From Yersinia enterocolitica (GTDB lineage Bacteria > Pseudomonadota > Gammaproteobacteria > Enterobacterales > Enterobacteriaceae), in NCBI GenBank assembly GCA_002082245.2, contig NBTC02000002.1, forward strand, positions 372,001 to 436,000: a DNA stretch of 64,000 bases. Reading direction: 5' to 3'. Both the position numbers and the translations under genes were made by a program. Within the stretch, counting starts at the first letter, position 1, and every line of letters begins with the position of its first letter. The notes under the pieces are model-generated. The model worked only from the letters and a program-made list of their open reading frames with translations. It did no database searches and was not told the DNA's origin. Below, piece by piece: positions 51,603 through 60,007 of the stretch.

Positions 51603-52043
51603 GTACTTGGTGCCGCAGCGTTGTTGGCTGCATTCGCTCACCCGAATCATTGACTAGTGTCAACTCATCGGGATTCACTCATTTGCCGCCTAGCTGCAAC
51701 ACCAATTACTTTGAGTAATACAGGTGGTACTTGTCGCTGCAGCATTGTTGGCTGCATTCGCTCACCCGAATCATTGACTAGTGTCAACTCATCGGGATTC
51801 ACTCATTTGCCGCCTAGCTGCAACACCAATTACTTTGAGTAATACAGGTGGTACTTGTCGCTGCAGCATTGTTGGCTGCATTCACTCACCCGAATCATTG
51901 ACTAGTGTCCAACTCATCGGGATTCACTCATTTGCCGCCTAGCTGCAACACCAATTACTTTGAGTAATACCGGTGGTACTTGTCGCTGCAGCATTGTTGT
52001 CTGAATTCGCTCACCCGAATCATTGACTGGCGTCAACTCATCG
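51603..52043. repeat. Tandem array of a 124-bp ERIC-derived unit (about 3.6 copies)
   Basis: Units start at 51603, 51727, 51851 and 51976, with lengths 124, 124, 125 and a truncated 68 bp. Each contains ERIC core words (CGCTCACCCGAATCATTGAC, CAACTCATCGGGATTCAC) and the end CAACACCAATTACTTTGAG. The first three are nearly identical; the third has one inserted C and the fourth is degenerate and cut off 13 bp before the KAS II stop codon. It fills most of the 527-bp gap 51530-52056 between rmf and that gene. Confidence 0.95.
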
Positions 52044-52056
52044 AGGTCTGACCAAA

Positions 52057-53331
52057 TTATTCAGCCCAGCGTTTTAGCAAGATACTCGCGTTAACCCCGC
52101 CAAAACCGAAGCCATTTGACAGTGCATAGGTTATCTCATGGGGGAGAGCTTTACCTGCCACAATATTCAACCCCTTGGCCGCGGCATCCAGATTCTCCAA
52201 ATTCAGAGTGGCAGGCACGATTTGATCACGCAGTGCCAGTACCGTGAAGATGGTTTCCAATCCGCCAGCCGCCCCCAGCAAATGCCCGGTGGCTGACTTG
52301 GTTGAGGTAATGGCTAAGGTATTACCTTCACCAAATAAGTGTTTAATCGCATTGATTTCGCCAAGATCCCCCACCGGAGTTGAGGTTGCATGCGCATTAA
52401 GATGCTGAACTTGTTCTGGCTTAATTTTAGCCTGACGCAATGCGATCTTCATTGCGCGATATGCGCCATCACCATCTTCAGCTCCAGAGGTCATATGGTA
52501 GGCATCAGCACTGGTACCGTAGCCGACAATCTCAGCTAACGGTTGTGCGCCACGGGCGAGAGCATGTTCCAATTCTTCAATAATCAGTAAACCGGCACCT
52601 TCCCCCATCACAAAACCATCGCGAGCACTGTCGAAGGGACGGGAGGCTTTCTCAGGTGTGCTATTAAAACCGGTTGATAGAGCACGAGCTGCAGCAAAAC
52701 CAGCCAAACTGACCTTATCAATCGCGGCTTCAGCGCCACCACATAAGGCAACATCCGCTTCATCGTTGCGGATCATCCGCACCGCATCACCAATAGCTTG
52801 CACTCCCGCCGCACAAGCGGTGACGGGCGCGCCAATTGGCCCTTTAAAATGATGTTTAATAGAAACATGACCCGCAGCCAAATTCACCAAAAATGAAGGT
52901 ATTGTGAAAGGGGAGAGGCGTTTTGGCCCGCGAGTGTCGGTGGTGCGTACGGCATGGGCAATTGCAGGGAAACCGCCAATACCAGAACCAATCACGGTAG
53001 CGGTACGTTCCTGTTTTTCTACATCGTCAGCATGCCAGTCGGCTTGGGTAATAGCTTCATCTGCCGCCGCCATCGCAAACGCAATGAAACGATCCATTTT
53101 CTTCTGATCTTTTGGCGCAACAGCTTTATCAGGATCAAAGCCTGCTTCTGAGTCTGCATCAAGTGTAGGCACTTGCCCACCAATCTTAGCTGACAAATCA
53201 CCGACAATCTCATCCGGCAGAATACGGATGCCGGATTGCCCTGCCAGCAAACGTTGCCAAACAGTTTCGCTACCACAGCCTAACGGGGAAACCACACCCA
53301 TACCTGTAATTACTACACGGCGCGTATTCAT
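52057..53331 (-). CDS. Beta-ketoacyl-ACP synthase II paralogue (FabF-like)
   Basis: The 424-residue thiolase-fold enzyme has the full catalytic set of KAS I/II: Cys173 in PVTACAAGVQ, His314 in NAHATSTPVGD, Lys345 and His350 in TSTKSATGHLLGAAGG. FGFGGVNAS near the end is typical of FabF/FabB. The canonical fabF normally sits in the plsX-fabHDG-acpP cluster, which is not in this window, so this is probably an additional copy. It follows the HxlR gene by 35 bp with the same orientation, forming an operon. Its place beside fabA hints at a role in unsaturated or special acyl chains. Confidence 0.9.
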   Translation of the reverse strand: MNTRRVVITGMGVVSPLGCGSETVWQRLLAGQSGIRILPDEIVGDLSAKIGGQVPTLDADSEAGFDPDKAVAPKDQKKMDRFIAFAMAAADEAITQADWHADDVEKQERTATVIGSGIGGFPAIAHAVRTTDTRGPKRLSPFTIPSFLVNLAAGHVSIKHHFKGPIGAPVTACAAGVQAIGDAVRMIRNDEADVALCGGAEAAIDKVSLAGFAAARALSTGFNSTPEKASRPFDSARDGFVMGEGAGLLIIEELEHALARGAQPLAEIVGYGTSADAYHMTSGAEDGDGAYRAMKIALRQAKIKPEQVQHLNAHATSTPVGDLGEINAIKHLFGEGNTLAITSTKSATGHLLGAAGGLETIFTVLALRDQIVPATLNLENLDAAAKGLNIVAGKALPHEITYALSNGFGFGGVNASILLKRWAE

Positions 53332-53366
53332 TGTTTTTCCTTTTGAGACTTAATTGAGTGAGACTG

Positions 53367-53873
53367 TTACCTGGTATCTATTGACTGTTTGCCATGCATC
53401 AGTGCCAACCGTTTATTAATTATATCGCTCTTGACGGAGCCTGCCGCAAGAGTGACATCTTGTGCACAAATAGGTTGCCCGGTATTTCTGTCCAGTAAGA
53501 TAGTTTCTACCGGATTACCCGTACGGCGATCTGCGAGAACTACCGCAGGACCAAGTGGTGCAAAATGCTGATTACCCCACTGGAATAGTGCCGCCATCAC
53601 TGGGAAAAAATCATTGCCACGCTCAGTCAGTAAATACTCATAGCGGGCAGGACGCGGATTATAGAGCCGCTTTTCAAGGATTCCACTTTCCACCAGATAC
53701 TTTAGGCGGCGGGTGAGGATAGTGGGTGATAGCTGCAAACTTTGCTGAAATTCATCAAACCGCGTTAACCCCTGAAAGGCATCGCGGATGATTAATATGC
53801 TCCACCATTCGCCGACGCGTTCAAGAGAGCGGGCAACCGGGCAAGGCATGTCTTCAAGGCGGGTTCTTTGCAT
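53367..53873 (-). CDS. HxlR-family winged-helix transcriptional regulator
   Basis: The 168-residue protein has the HxlR domain in residues 1-110: DMPCPVARSLERVGEWWSILIIRDAFQGL, shown in part as PCPVARSLERVGEWW, then RFDEFQQ and LSPTILTRRLKYLVESG, then RPARYEYLLTERG. The family's N-terminal Cys (Cys11) is conserved and in relatives senses thiol or quinone stress. A 55-residue C-terminal extension contains one more Cys. Start 53873 has GAGGA five bases upstream; the longer frame to 54023 would run through the fabA terminator. A perfect palindrome lies 64 bp upstream. Confidence 0.9.
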   Translation of the reverse strand: MQRTRLEDMPCPVARSLERVGEWWSILIIRDAFQGLTRFDEFQQSLQLSPTILTRRLKYLVESGILEKRLYNPRPARYEYLLTERGNDFFPVMAALFQWGNQHFAPLGPAVVLADRRTGNPVETILLDRNTGQPICAQDVTLAAGSVKSDIINKRLALMHGKQSIDTR

Positions 53874-53936
53874 TCCATTCCTCACATCATTATTGTGGCT
53901 TTGGCTGAGCGTGGGCTGAAAATTAACATTCAACAG

Positions 53937-53959
53937 GTGACTACATTTATTGTAGTCAC
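53937..53959. promoter_or_regulatory. Perfect 9+9 palindrome, candidate HxlR operator
   Basis: GTGACTACA and TGTAGTCAC are separated by five A/T bases. The site lies between the fabA terminator and the HxlR start, where an autoregulatory operator is expected. Binding by this regulator is inferred from position and symmetry. Confidence 0.6.
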
Positions 53960-53966
53960 TTGGGTT

Positions 53967-53987
53967 AAAAAAAATGCCTCGTGGCAT
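53967..53987 (-). terminator. Intrinsic terminator of fabA
   Basis: On the minus strand ATGCC and GGCAT pair around ACGA and run into eight T residues. A second, stronger stem without T-run (GTGCAGGGG/CCCCTGCAC, 53998-54023) precedes it, 15 bp after the fabA stop. Confidence 0.82.
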
Positions 53988-54037
53988 CATTATTATGGTG
54001 CAGGGGAGTAACTGCCCCTGCACAGGGATAACAGATA

Positions 54038-54556
54038 TTAGAAAGTATTGGTGTCTTTAAACAGACCGACTTTCAAGTCGGTGGCAGTGTAAATCACTTT
54101 GCCATCAACCAAAACTTCACCGTCCGCGACACCCATAATTAATTTACGCATAATAACGCGTTTAAAATTAATACGATATGTTACTTTCTTGGCTTCAGGC
54201 AGTACCTGACCGGTGAATTTAACTTCACCGACACCCAGCGCGCGGCCTTTGCCTTCGCCACCTAGCCAGCCAAGATAGAACCCAACCAATTGCCACATAG
54301 CATCAAGGCCCAAGCAGCCTGGCATTACAGGATCACCGATAAAGTGGCAACCGAAGAACCATAGATCTGGATTGATATCCAGTTCCGCTTCCACATAACC
54401 TTTGCCATAGGTACCGCCGTCTTCTGTCATCTTGACGACACGGTCCATCATTAACATATTGCCTGCTGGCAATGGTGGTCCGCCAGCGCCAAACAGTTCG
54501 CCACGGCCTGATGCTTCAAGGTCTTCTTTTGTATAGGATTCGCGTTTATCTACCAT
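54038..54556 (-). CDS. fabA: 3-hydroxydecanoyl-ACP dehydratase/isomerase
   Basis: The 172-residue hot-dog-fold enzyme has E. coli length. It dehydrates 3-hydroxydecanoyl-ACP and isomerises the trans-2 product to cis-3, starting unsaturated fatty acid synthesis. Catalytic His71 lies in [14 protein letters not shown] and Asp85 in [11 protein letters not shown]. Start 54556 ([17 protein letters not shown]) is conserved; the open frame above it overlaps lonH and is a shadow. FabR- and FadR-type sites lie 39-74 bp upstream. Confidence 0.98.
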   Translation of the reverse strand: MVDKRESYTKEDLEASGRGELFGAGGPPLPAGNMLMMDRVVKMTEDGGTYGKGYVEAELDINPDLWFFGCHFIGDPVMPGCLGLDAMWQLVGFYLGWLGGEGKGRALGVGEVKFTGQVLPEAKKVTYRINFKRVIMRKLIMGVADGEVLVDGKVIYTATDLKVGLFKDTNTF

Positions 54557-54594
54557 GTTCTCAGTAAGCCTTATTTTAGTGAAGTGCGCAGAAT

Positions 54595-54612
54595 AGCGTA
54601 CACCTGTACGCT
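54595..54612. promoter_or_regulatory. FabR-type palindrome of fabA
   Basis: AGCGTACACCTGTACGCT is a perfect palindrome matching the FabR consensus (AGCGTACA-N2-TGTACGCT) found before fabA and fabB in enterics. It is 38 bp upstream of the fabA start. Confidence 0.8.
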
Positions 54613-54630
54613 GAGCAAGTCCGATCAGCC
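54613..54630 (-). promoter_or_regulatory. FadR-like activator site of fabA
   Basis: Minus-strand GGCTGATCGGACTTGCTC closely resembles the FadR site of E. coli fabA (CTGATCGGACTTGTTC). It directly abuts the FabR palindrome on the promoter-distal side, the same arrangement as in E. coli. It overlaps the last codons of lonH. Confidence 0.6.
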
Positions 54631-56397
54631 CTGGTTGAACCAGTTTAGCCAGCGTAATGGCCAAGGCCAACGGTGTCTGTCCTGCGGATTAACCTGTGAG
54701 ATTCGCTCTTGAATTATACCTAACAGGCTTGGTTGCTGCTCGTCGGCATACACCATGCCTGTCAATAACGGCAGTGCTTCAGCGGCGCTATCAACCGCCC
54801 AGAGATGGAACTGACCATTTTGTACCGCCTCAATCACTGCCTGATTCAGGCATAAATGACGGACATTGGTCGTCGGTAGAATCACCCCTTGAGTGCCCGT
54901 CAACCCGCGACGCTGACAAGCTTCGAAGAAGCCTTCGATCTTTTCATTTACGCCGCCAATAGGCTGCACATTACCAAACTGATCAACAGAGCCTGTGACC
55001 GCAATTTGCTGGTTGATAGGCTGCTGCGAAAGGGCACTGATCAAGGCGCAAAGCTCGGCCAGTGATGCGCTATCACCATCGACCTCACCATAGGATTGCT
55101 CAAAAACAATCGAAGCCGAGAAGGGTAGCGGCTGATCAAGTTCCAATTCTGAGATCAAGAATGCTTGCATAATCATCATGCCTTTAGCATGTAGATTACC
55201 GCCCAGTTCTGCTTTACGTTCAACGTCAACAAACTCGCCATCACCCAAGTGAACCACACAACTGATACGTGCAGGTTCGCCAAAAGCATAAGGGTGACCT
55301 GGGTATTCCAGTACCGACAAACCATTAATCTGACCGACGACTAACCCTTCGGTATCAACCAAAATTTGCCCTAGTTCAATCTCATCTTGCATCCGCTCAG
55401 CAAGATAACTATTACGCCAATCACGGGCATTCAAGGCAATGTCCAGCGCATTGGCTGTAATTGACTCTTCTTCAGCATACAGCGCTGCTTCTGCCAACTG
55501 GCCAGTTAGCCATACTGGGCACAGCGGCAGACTGCCCTGATCACCGCTGTAGCGCACTGCCTGACGAAACAGAACTGGCCAGGCATCGGCAGATAAAGAT
55601 GGCAACTGCTTTTCCTGCAATAACGCATTGATATAGCCACACCATAGGGTCATGCCATCGATATCGACCAGCGGCAGCTCGACTTCGAACTCGCCATAGA
55701 TAGCCAATTCACCTAACTCGGGTTCCATATCGTGGAAATCGCCAAGGCCCAGACGGTCGCCAACGAGAATCAGGCGCAGATCCAGTGGCATAGAGGGAAT
55801 GTGTACTGGCAGAGGGCGAGTTTCATCAGGTGACAACCAATCGAAGCGCTGCTGGACAATCATCTGTTTCAGACGCAGCCACATCAGTGGTTGAGCTTGT
55901 AATGCCCGTACTGACAGGATCAATATGCCGCCATTAGCCTGATGAACCAAGCCGGGTTGCAGACTGATTTGATCTTTATGCCATCTAACACAACCAAACA
56001 GTTGTTCTGGTTCTATCCATTCCTGATAGAGACAGCGTGAATGTGCCGCAAAAGGCTCGTCACCACGTTGTGCCGGCTGCCAGGTCACTAGATTGGTATC
56101 AATCTGATAATCGCCACCAAACACGGCAGAGGCTTCAGGTTGCAGCTCTTTAACTGCCTGCGCGATCAATGCCAGATACTCAGTACTCTCCTGTGCTTTA
56201 ATCAGCATAAAACGCGGTTGAGATTGTGGATGACAAAATAGCGTCATGCCATTCTCTAACCGGGGCTGAATCGCCGAGAAAGAAACCGGCTCCAACTGGG
56301 AGGCAGTAGTAAATAACGCTTCATAGGGCGTTGCGTTCGGCAGCATTGACTGCCATTCAAGTCGGTTATTGGTCAAAGTAATAGATGCAATCGTCAA
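54625..56397 (-). CDS. lonH: Lon-like AAA-lacking-type protease LonH (YcbZ)
   Basis: The 590-residue homologue of E. coli YcbZ (586) has a C-terminal Lon protease domain with catalytic Ser in [14 protein letters not shown] and catalytic Lys in [15 protein letters not shown]. The N-terminal half matches YcbZ ([29 protein letters not shown]) but a canonical Walker A is not obvious. The physiological substrate is uncertain. The first start codon in frame is TTG 56397 without a clear ribosome site; Met18 is an alternative. The 3' end overlaps the fabA control region. Confidence 0.92.
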   Translation of the reverse strand: MTIASITLTNNRLEWQSMLPNATPYEALFTTASQLEPVSFSAIQPRLENGMTLFCHPQSQPRFMLIKAQESTEYLALIAQAVKELQPEASAVFGGDYQIDTNLVTWQPAQRGDEPFAAHSRCLYQEWIEPEQLFGCVRWHKDQISLQPGLVHQANGGILILSVRALQAQPLMWLRLKQMIVQQRFDWLSPDETRPLPVHIPSMPLDLRLILVGDRLGLGDFHDMEPELGELAIYGEFEVELPLVDIDGMTLWCGYINALLQEKQLPSLSADAWPVLFRQAVRYSGDQGSLPLCPVWLTGQLAEAALYAEEESITANALDIALNARDWRNSYLAERMQDEIELGQILVDTEGLVVGQINGLSVLEYPGHPYAFGEPARISCVVHLGDGEFVDVERKAELGGNLHAKGMMIMQAFLISELELDQPLPFSASIVFEQSYGEVDGDSASLAELCALISALSQQPINQQIAVTGSVDQFGNVQPIGGVNEKIEGFFEACQRRGLTGTQGVILPTTNVRHLCLNQAVIEAVQNGQFHLWAVDSAAEALPLLTGMVYADEQQPSLLGIIQERISQVNPQDRHRWPWPLRWLNWFNQG

Positions 56398-56586
56398 AAA
56401 GGGAAAGGGCGATTATACAAGAATAAAGCAGGCTGCATATACGTAGAGTGGCAGTTGGTAGCAAGGAGTAAGACATCGGCAGTATTCCGTACAAAAAACA
56501 AACTAATCATAGGCTTTTAGTAGGGTGAAATTCTGCGTAAAACTGTTATGCTTGACTTAAGTTACACGGTCACTAAAGAGCTCACG

Positions 56587-57042
56587 ATGAAATATCAACA
56601 ACTGGAAAATCTGGAAAGTGGTTGGAAATGGGCGTATTTGGTAAAAAAACACCGTGAAGGTGAAGCCATTACCCGCCACATTGAAAACAGTGCAGCTACA
56701 GACGCAGTAGAGCAATTGATGAAACTGGAAAGTGAACCAGTAAAGGTGCTGGAGTGGATTGACACTCATATGAACGTACAACTGGCGACGCGGATGAAGC
56801 AGACTATCCGCGCCAGACGTAAGCGCCATTTCAATGCTGAGCATCAGCATACGCGCAAAAAGTCGATCGATCTGGAATTTCTGGTTTGGCAGCGTTTGGC
56901 AGCTCTAGCCCGGCGCCGTGGCAATACTCTGTCAGATACAGTGGTGCAGTTAATTGAAGATGCTGAGCGTAAAGAGAAATATGCCAACCAGATGTCATCT
57001 TTGAAACAGGACTTACAGGATATTCTCGGTAAAGAGATTTAA
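56587..57042 (+). CDS. matP: Macrodomain Ter protein MatP
   Basis: The 151-residue DNA-binding protein is almost colinear with E. coli MatP (150). The ribbon-helix-helix region is in [19 protein letters not shown] and the C-terminal coiled coil in [20 protein letters not shown]. It binds matS sites of the terminus macrodomain and links to ZapB and MukB. ATG 56587 is conserved. It is divergent from lonH and convergent with ompA. Confidence 0.97.
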   Translation: MKYQQLENLESGWKWAYLVKKHREGEAITRHIENSAATDAVEQLMKLESEPVKVLEWIDTHMNVQLATRMKQTIRARRKRHFNAEHQHTRKKSIDLEFLVWQRLAALARRRGNTLSDTVVQLIEDAERKEKYANQMSSLKQDLQDILGKEI

Positions 57043-57130
57043 CCTGTCTTGGTATGAATTAGATAAAAGTTGATATTGATATAGAGCCATTAAGAAAAGA
57101 GATGTGGCCTGGTTTGTTATCATTGATGAC

Positions 57131-57159
57131 AAAAAAAACCCCGCAATGCGGGGTTTTTT
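57131..57159. terminator. Bidirectional terminator between matP and ompA
   Basis: CCCCGCA and TGCGGGG pair with one A between, flanked by A8 and T6, suitable for both genes. Confidence 0.9.
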
Positions 57160-57174
57160 ACGAAAGGAGTAAAC

Positions 57175-58251
57175 TTAAGCCTGTGGCTGAGTTACAACTT
57201 CTTTGTAGCCTTTAACTTCGATCTCTACGCGACGATCTGGTGCCAGGCAATTGATCAGAGCAGCACGTGGTTTCACGTTGTCACAGGTGTTACCAGTAAC
57301 TGGGTTTGCTTGACCTTCACCGCGAGCGGTGATTTTGTCAGCAGGGATACCTTTAGAAACCAGGTAATCACGCACGCTGTCAGCACGACGCTGAGACAGA
57401 ACTAAGTTCGGTGCTGGTTGACCGATACGGTCAGCGAAGCCCAGAACAACTACAGAACCGTCTTTAGGATCGATAGAGCTCAGTTGTGCATACAGTTGGT
57501 CCAGAGCTTGCTGGCCTTCTGGTTTCAGAGTTGCTTTGTTGAAAGCGAACAGCACGTCAGATTTCAGTGTGAAACGCTTAGTGTCAACAACTGGAGCTGG
57601 AGCTGGTGCTGGAGCAACTACTGGCGCTACTGCATCTTCCTGACCGAAACGGTAAGAAACACCCAGGCTCAGCATGCCATTGTCTGGACGAGCACCAACG
57701 GTAGCTTTATCACCGATGTTGCTAACCCATTGGTATTCCATACGGGTTGCCCAGTTTTTGGTCCATGCATATTCTGCACCCAGCGCTACCAGTGGAGAAA
57801 CACCGGTGTCATGGTTGCTAGCACGGCTATCAGTAGGAGCATCGTAAGCGCTAGAATCTACGCGCCAAACCAGACCACCCAGACGGGTGTACAGGTCCAA
57901 GTCCTGAGCAATTGGGTAGCTCAGTTTAGCAGCCAGCTGTACGCCTTGTGCTTTGAATGCGCCGTTATTTACGTCGCCTTTGTAAGGCATACGGCCAAGC
58001 CAGTCGTATCCCATTTCAAAGCCCAGGTATTGGTTTGCTTGGTAACCCAAGAACGCACCAGCACCCAGTTGGTCTTTATGGGTAGGACCGTCGTTGCCAA
58101 CGTTGCCATAGATACCGCCAGTGCCAGTATCTTGATACTGGGACCAACCCAGTTTACCACCGGTGTACCAGGTGTTATCTTTCGGTGCGGCTTGCGCTAC
58201 TGTAGCGAAACCAGCCAGTGCCACTGCTAATGCGATAGCTGTCTTTTTCAT
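57175..58251 (-). CDS. ompA: Outer-membrane protein A
   Basis: The 358-residue precursor has signal peptide [21 protein letters not shown], an eight-stranded barrel ending at about residue 195, and a Pro/Ala hinge ([10 protein letters not shown]). The C-terminal OmpA domain binds peptidoglycan ([19 protein letters not shown]). It stabilises the envelope and acts in adhesion. Very biased codon use gives long antisense shadow frames. GAGGCG precedes the ATG. Confidence 0.97.
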   Translation of the reverse strand: MKKTAIALAVALAGFATVAQAAPKDNTWYTGGKLGWSQYQDTGTGGIYGNVGNDGPTHKDQLGAGAFLGYQANQYLGFEMGYDWLGRMPYKGDVNNGAFKAQGVQLAAKLSYPIAQDLDLYTRLGGLVWRVDSSAYDAPTDSRASNHDTGVSPLVALGAEYAWTKNWATRMEYQWVSNIGDKATVGARPDNGMLSLGVSYRFGQEDAVAPVVAPAPAPAPVVDTKRFTLKSDVLFAFNKATLKPEGQQALDQLYAQLSSIDPKDGSVVVLGFADRIGQPAPNLVLSQRRADSVRDYLVSKGIPADKITARGEGQANPVTGNTCDNVKPRAALINCLAPDRRVEIEVKGYKEVVTQPQA

Positions 58252-58609
58252 TTTACGCCTCGTTATCATCCAAATAGGCAATGAGCTTTAAAAAGCTAAG
58301 CCCTTGGTTAAAATTCTTCGCCAAGGTTTTAACGCTCCCGTTAATCACGCTGCCAGTATAATTTGGCGTTTTAGAGCAACCTTGGCGATGTAAAGTCTAC
58401 AACGTGGCGAGAAAGTTACAAGTGTGATGTGATAAACCGCCTGAAAAAAAAGCGAAATAGTGCATTATCTTTAACGATTTAGCGGTAAAAACCCGCGTTT
58501 TCTAGACGTTATTTTCTGCTGCAAGCCGCATTCCGACTCGCTTTATGCCGGTTTTACAGGAGTAAGCGCTAAATATTGTAATAATTCATGGGATAAATCC
58601 TAAATTTAC
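58252..58609. other. 358-bp intergenic stretch with ompA promoter and leader
   Basis: On the minus strand a good -10 (TATACT, 58355-58360) implies an ompA leader of about 100 bases, consistent with the long stabilising leader of this mRNA. TTGTAGACTTTACATCGCCA (58381-58400) recalls the E. coli ompA upstream region. No gene was found in 58401-58609. Confidence 0.5.
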
Positions 58610-59116
58610 TTAATGATACAAAGAAGAATGAATTTTTAACGTTGCGCACTGTCCTTGGTTCAGTTTTATGTCATTCAACGGACGCATAACAAACCCATAA
58701 GCATTCCCTAACTTTGCTGCCAAACGTAATCTGATTCGATCATTTTCTGACAACTCCGGTAGCCAACCAAGAACGACACTGTAATTTCCCGTCAATAATG
58801 CCTTCTCCATTGCATCAACAGTCGACAATGGATTGATTTGCCGTAACTGAACGACTTTATCTATTGGTAAGCCTGAATGCTGTAACCATAAACGACTTAA
58901 TTTCTGTTGTGGGGCCAGCCATAAAAGCCACCGAGACTGCTTACCAAGTTGTTGCAATAAAGGAAGCAATAACTGAGTTACCGCAGGCTGGTTTTCACTG
59001 TACACAAGTTCACTGATAAGGCCACTATCTGTTGGAGCATCAGCTCTTTCCGGTGTTTCACGGCTAATAAGAGAATGATAATTAGCATTATAAGGTTTTA
59101 GTGATTGAGTACGCAT
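58610..59116 (-). CDS. sulA: SOS cell-division inhibitor SulA
   Basis: The 168-residue protein (E. coli 169) binds FtsZ and blocks polymerisation during DNA damage; Lon degrades it. The conserved core [35 protein letters not shown] and the C-terminal degron-like ending LKIHSSLYH are present. The N-terminal 30 residues are unlike E. coli, as is common. GAGG lies six bases before ATG 59116. A consensus LexA box is 23 bp upstream. Confidence 0.95.
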   Translation of the reverse strand: MRTQSLKPYNANYHSLISRETPERADAPTDSGLISELVYSENQPAVTQLLLPLLQQLGKQSRWLLWLAPQQKLSRLWLQHSGLPIDKVVQLRQINPLSTVDAMEKALLTGNYSVVLGWLPELSENDRIRLRLAAKLGNAYGFVMRPLNDIKLNQGQCATLKIHSSLYH

Positions 59117-59138
59117 TATGAACCTCGCCTGTAGTGTG

Positions 59139-59154
59139 CTGTATGCATATACAG
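59139..59154. promoter_or_regulatory. LexA box of sulA
   Basis: CTGTATGCATATACAG has the exact CTG-N10-CAG ends and alternating TA core of an SOS box, placed just upstream of sulA. Confidence 0.92.
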
Positions 59155-59345
59155 TAGTCACTGTTTGTTCGAAGATCAACTAAATTTTTACAAGACGCTT
59201 CGCATAATTGTGATGTAAATCCGTGCAAATTCATTTTGTGTTTGGCTAGGTAATCCATATTGCGTATTTTTTAATTGGTTGTTCCTCTTACACTTATTGC
59301 AACTGGATAGGGACGTTGGATTGGATTTTTACTAAAGGAGTAGTT

Positions 59346-59981
59346 ATGGAAAACGCATCAGAAAACAAAATCATGCAAGCACAGGATCGTTTCGATTTTT
59401 TAGGCAAGATCACAGTTCGTTCGCAATTTGGTGGCTATGGCCTATTGGCGAACGGCATTATGTTTGCGGTGATTTCGGACGGCGAACTGTATTTACGCGC
59501 TAATAATAAGATAGAAACGCTATTCCGCAGTCGGGGGATGAGTAACTTTGTCTACGCTAAACGCGGGTTACCGGTATTGCTGCGTTATTATTGGGTAGAC
59601 TCTGCATTATGGAGTGATGAGTGCACACTAAGTCATTTTGCTACACGCGCTTATCAAGGGGCGAAAGCTGAGATTTTAAGCAAAAAAGGGCCAACAGTTC
59701 GTCTGAAAGATTTGCCGAATCTCAGTGCCAGCCTTGAACGACTATTGTGGAAAGCCGGCATCAAGAATGCGGCGGAACTGCGGCGTGAAGGGGCCAAATG
59801 CTGTTATCTGAAGTTACGTGCATTAAGGCGCTCACTCGGGGTTAATGTATTATTGGCGCTTGCTGGGGCGATAAGTGGCCACCATTATGCTGTGCTGCCT
59901 TTATTGATGCGTAGTGAACTTATTGAATGGTTTGAGATACACATCCGTTCGCCCAACATTACGCAGTTTGAAACAGCATAG
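59346..59981 (+). CDS. sxy: Sxy/TfoX-family DNA transformation regulator
   Basis: The 211-residue protein has an N-terminal TfoX domain (FLGKITVRSQFGGYGLLANG) and a C-terminal TfoX domain (LKDLPNLSASLERLLWKAGI, AELRREGA). Sxy acts with CRP at CRP-S promoters of competence genes in gammaproteobacteria. Its presence with comEC in the same window is notable, although natural transformation is not established here. AAAGGAG precedes ATG 59346; the ten upstream open codons are excluded. Confidence 0.93.
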   Translation: MENASENKIMQAQDRFDFLGKITVRSQFGGYGLLANGIMFAVISDGELYLRANNKIETLFRSRGMSNFVYAKRGLPVLLRYYWVDSALWSDECTLSHFATRAYQGAKAEILSKKGPTVRLKDLPNLSASLERLLWKAGIKNAAELRREGAKCCYLKLRALRRSLGVNVLLALAGAISGHHYAVLPLLMRSELIEWFEIHIRSPNITQFETA

Positions 59982-60007
59982 CGGGGCCATCGGGAATGGC
60001 CCCAATC

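Noticed and set aside
51657-51842. 61-codon frame inside the 124-bp array
   Set aside because: It simply reads the repeat unit, so its peptide is itself repeated; no ribosome site.
54557-54670. N-terminal extension of fabA
   Set aside because: The open frame covers the FabR/FadR sites and lonH end and is not conserved; [10 protein letters not shown] is the established start.
57418-58230. 270-codon frame antisense to ompA
   Set aside because: It is a product of extreme codon bias in ompA; the sense protein is certain and no start signal exists on the other strand. The same holds for frames antisense to rpsA and ompF.
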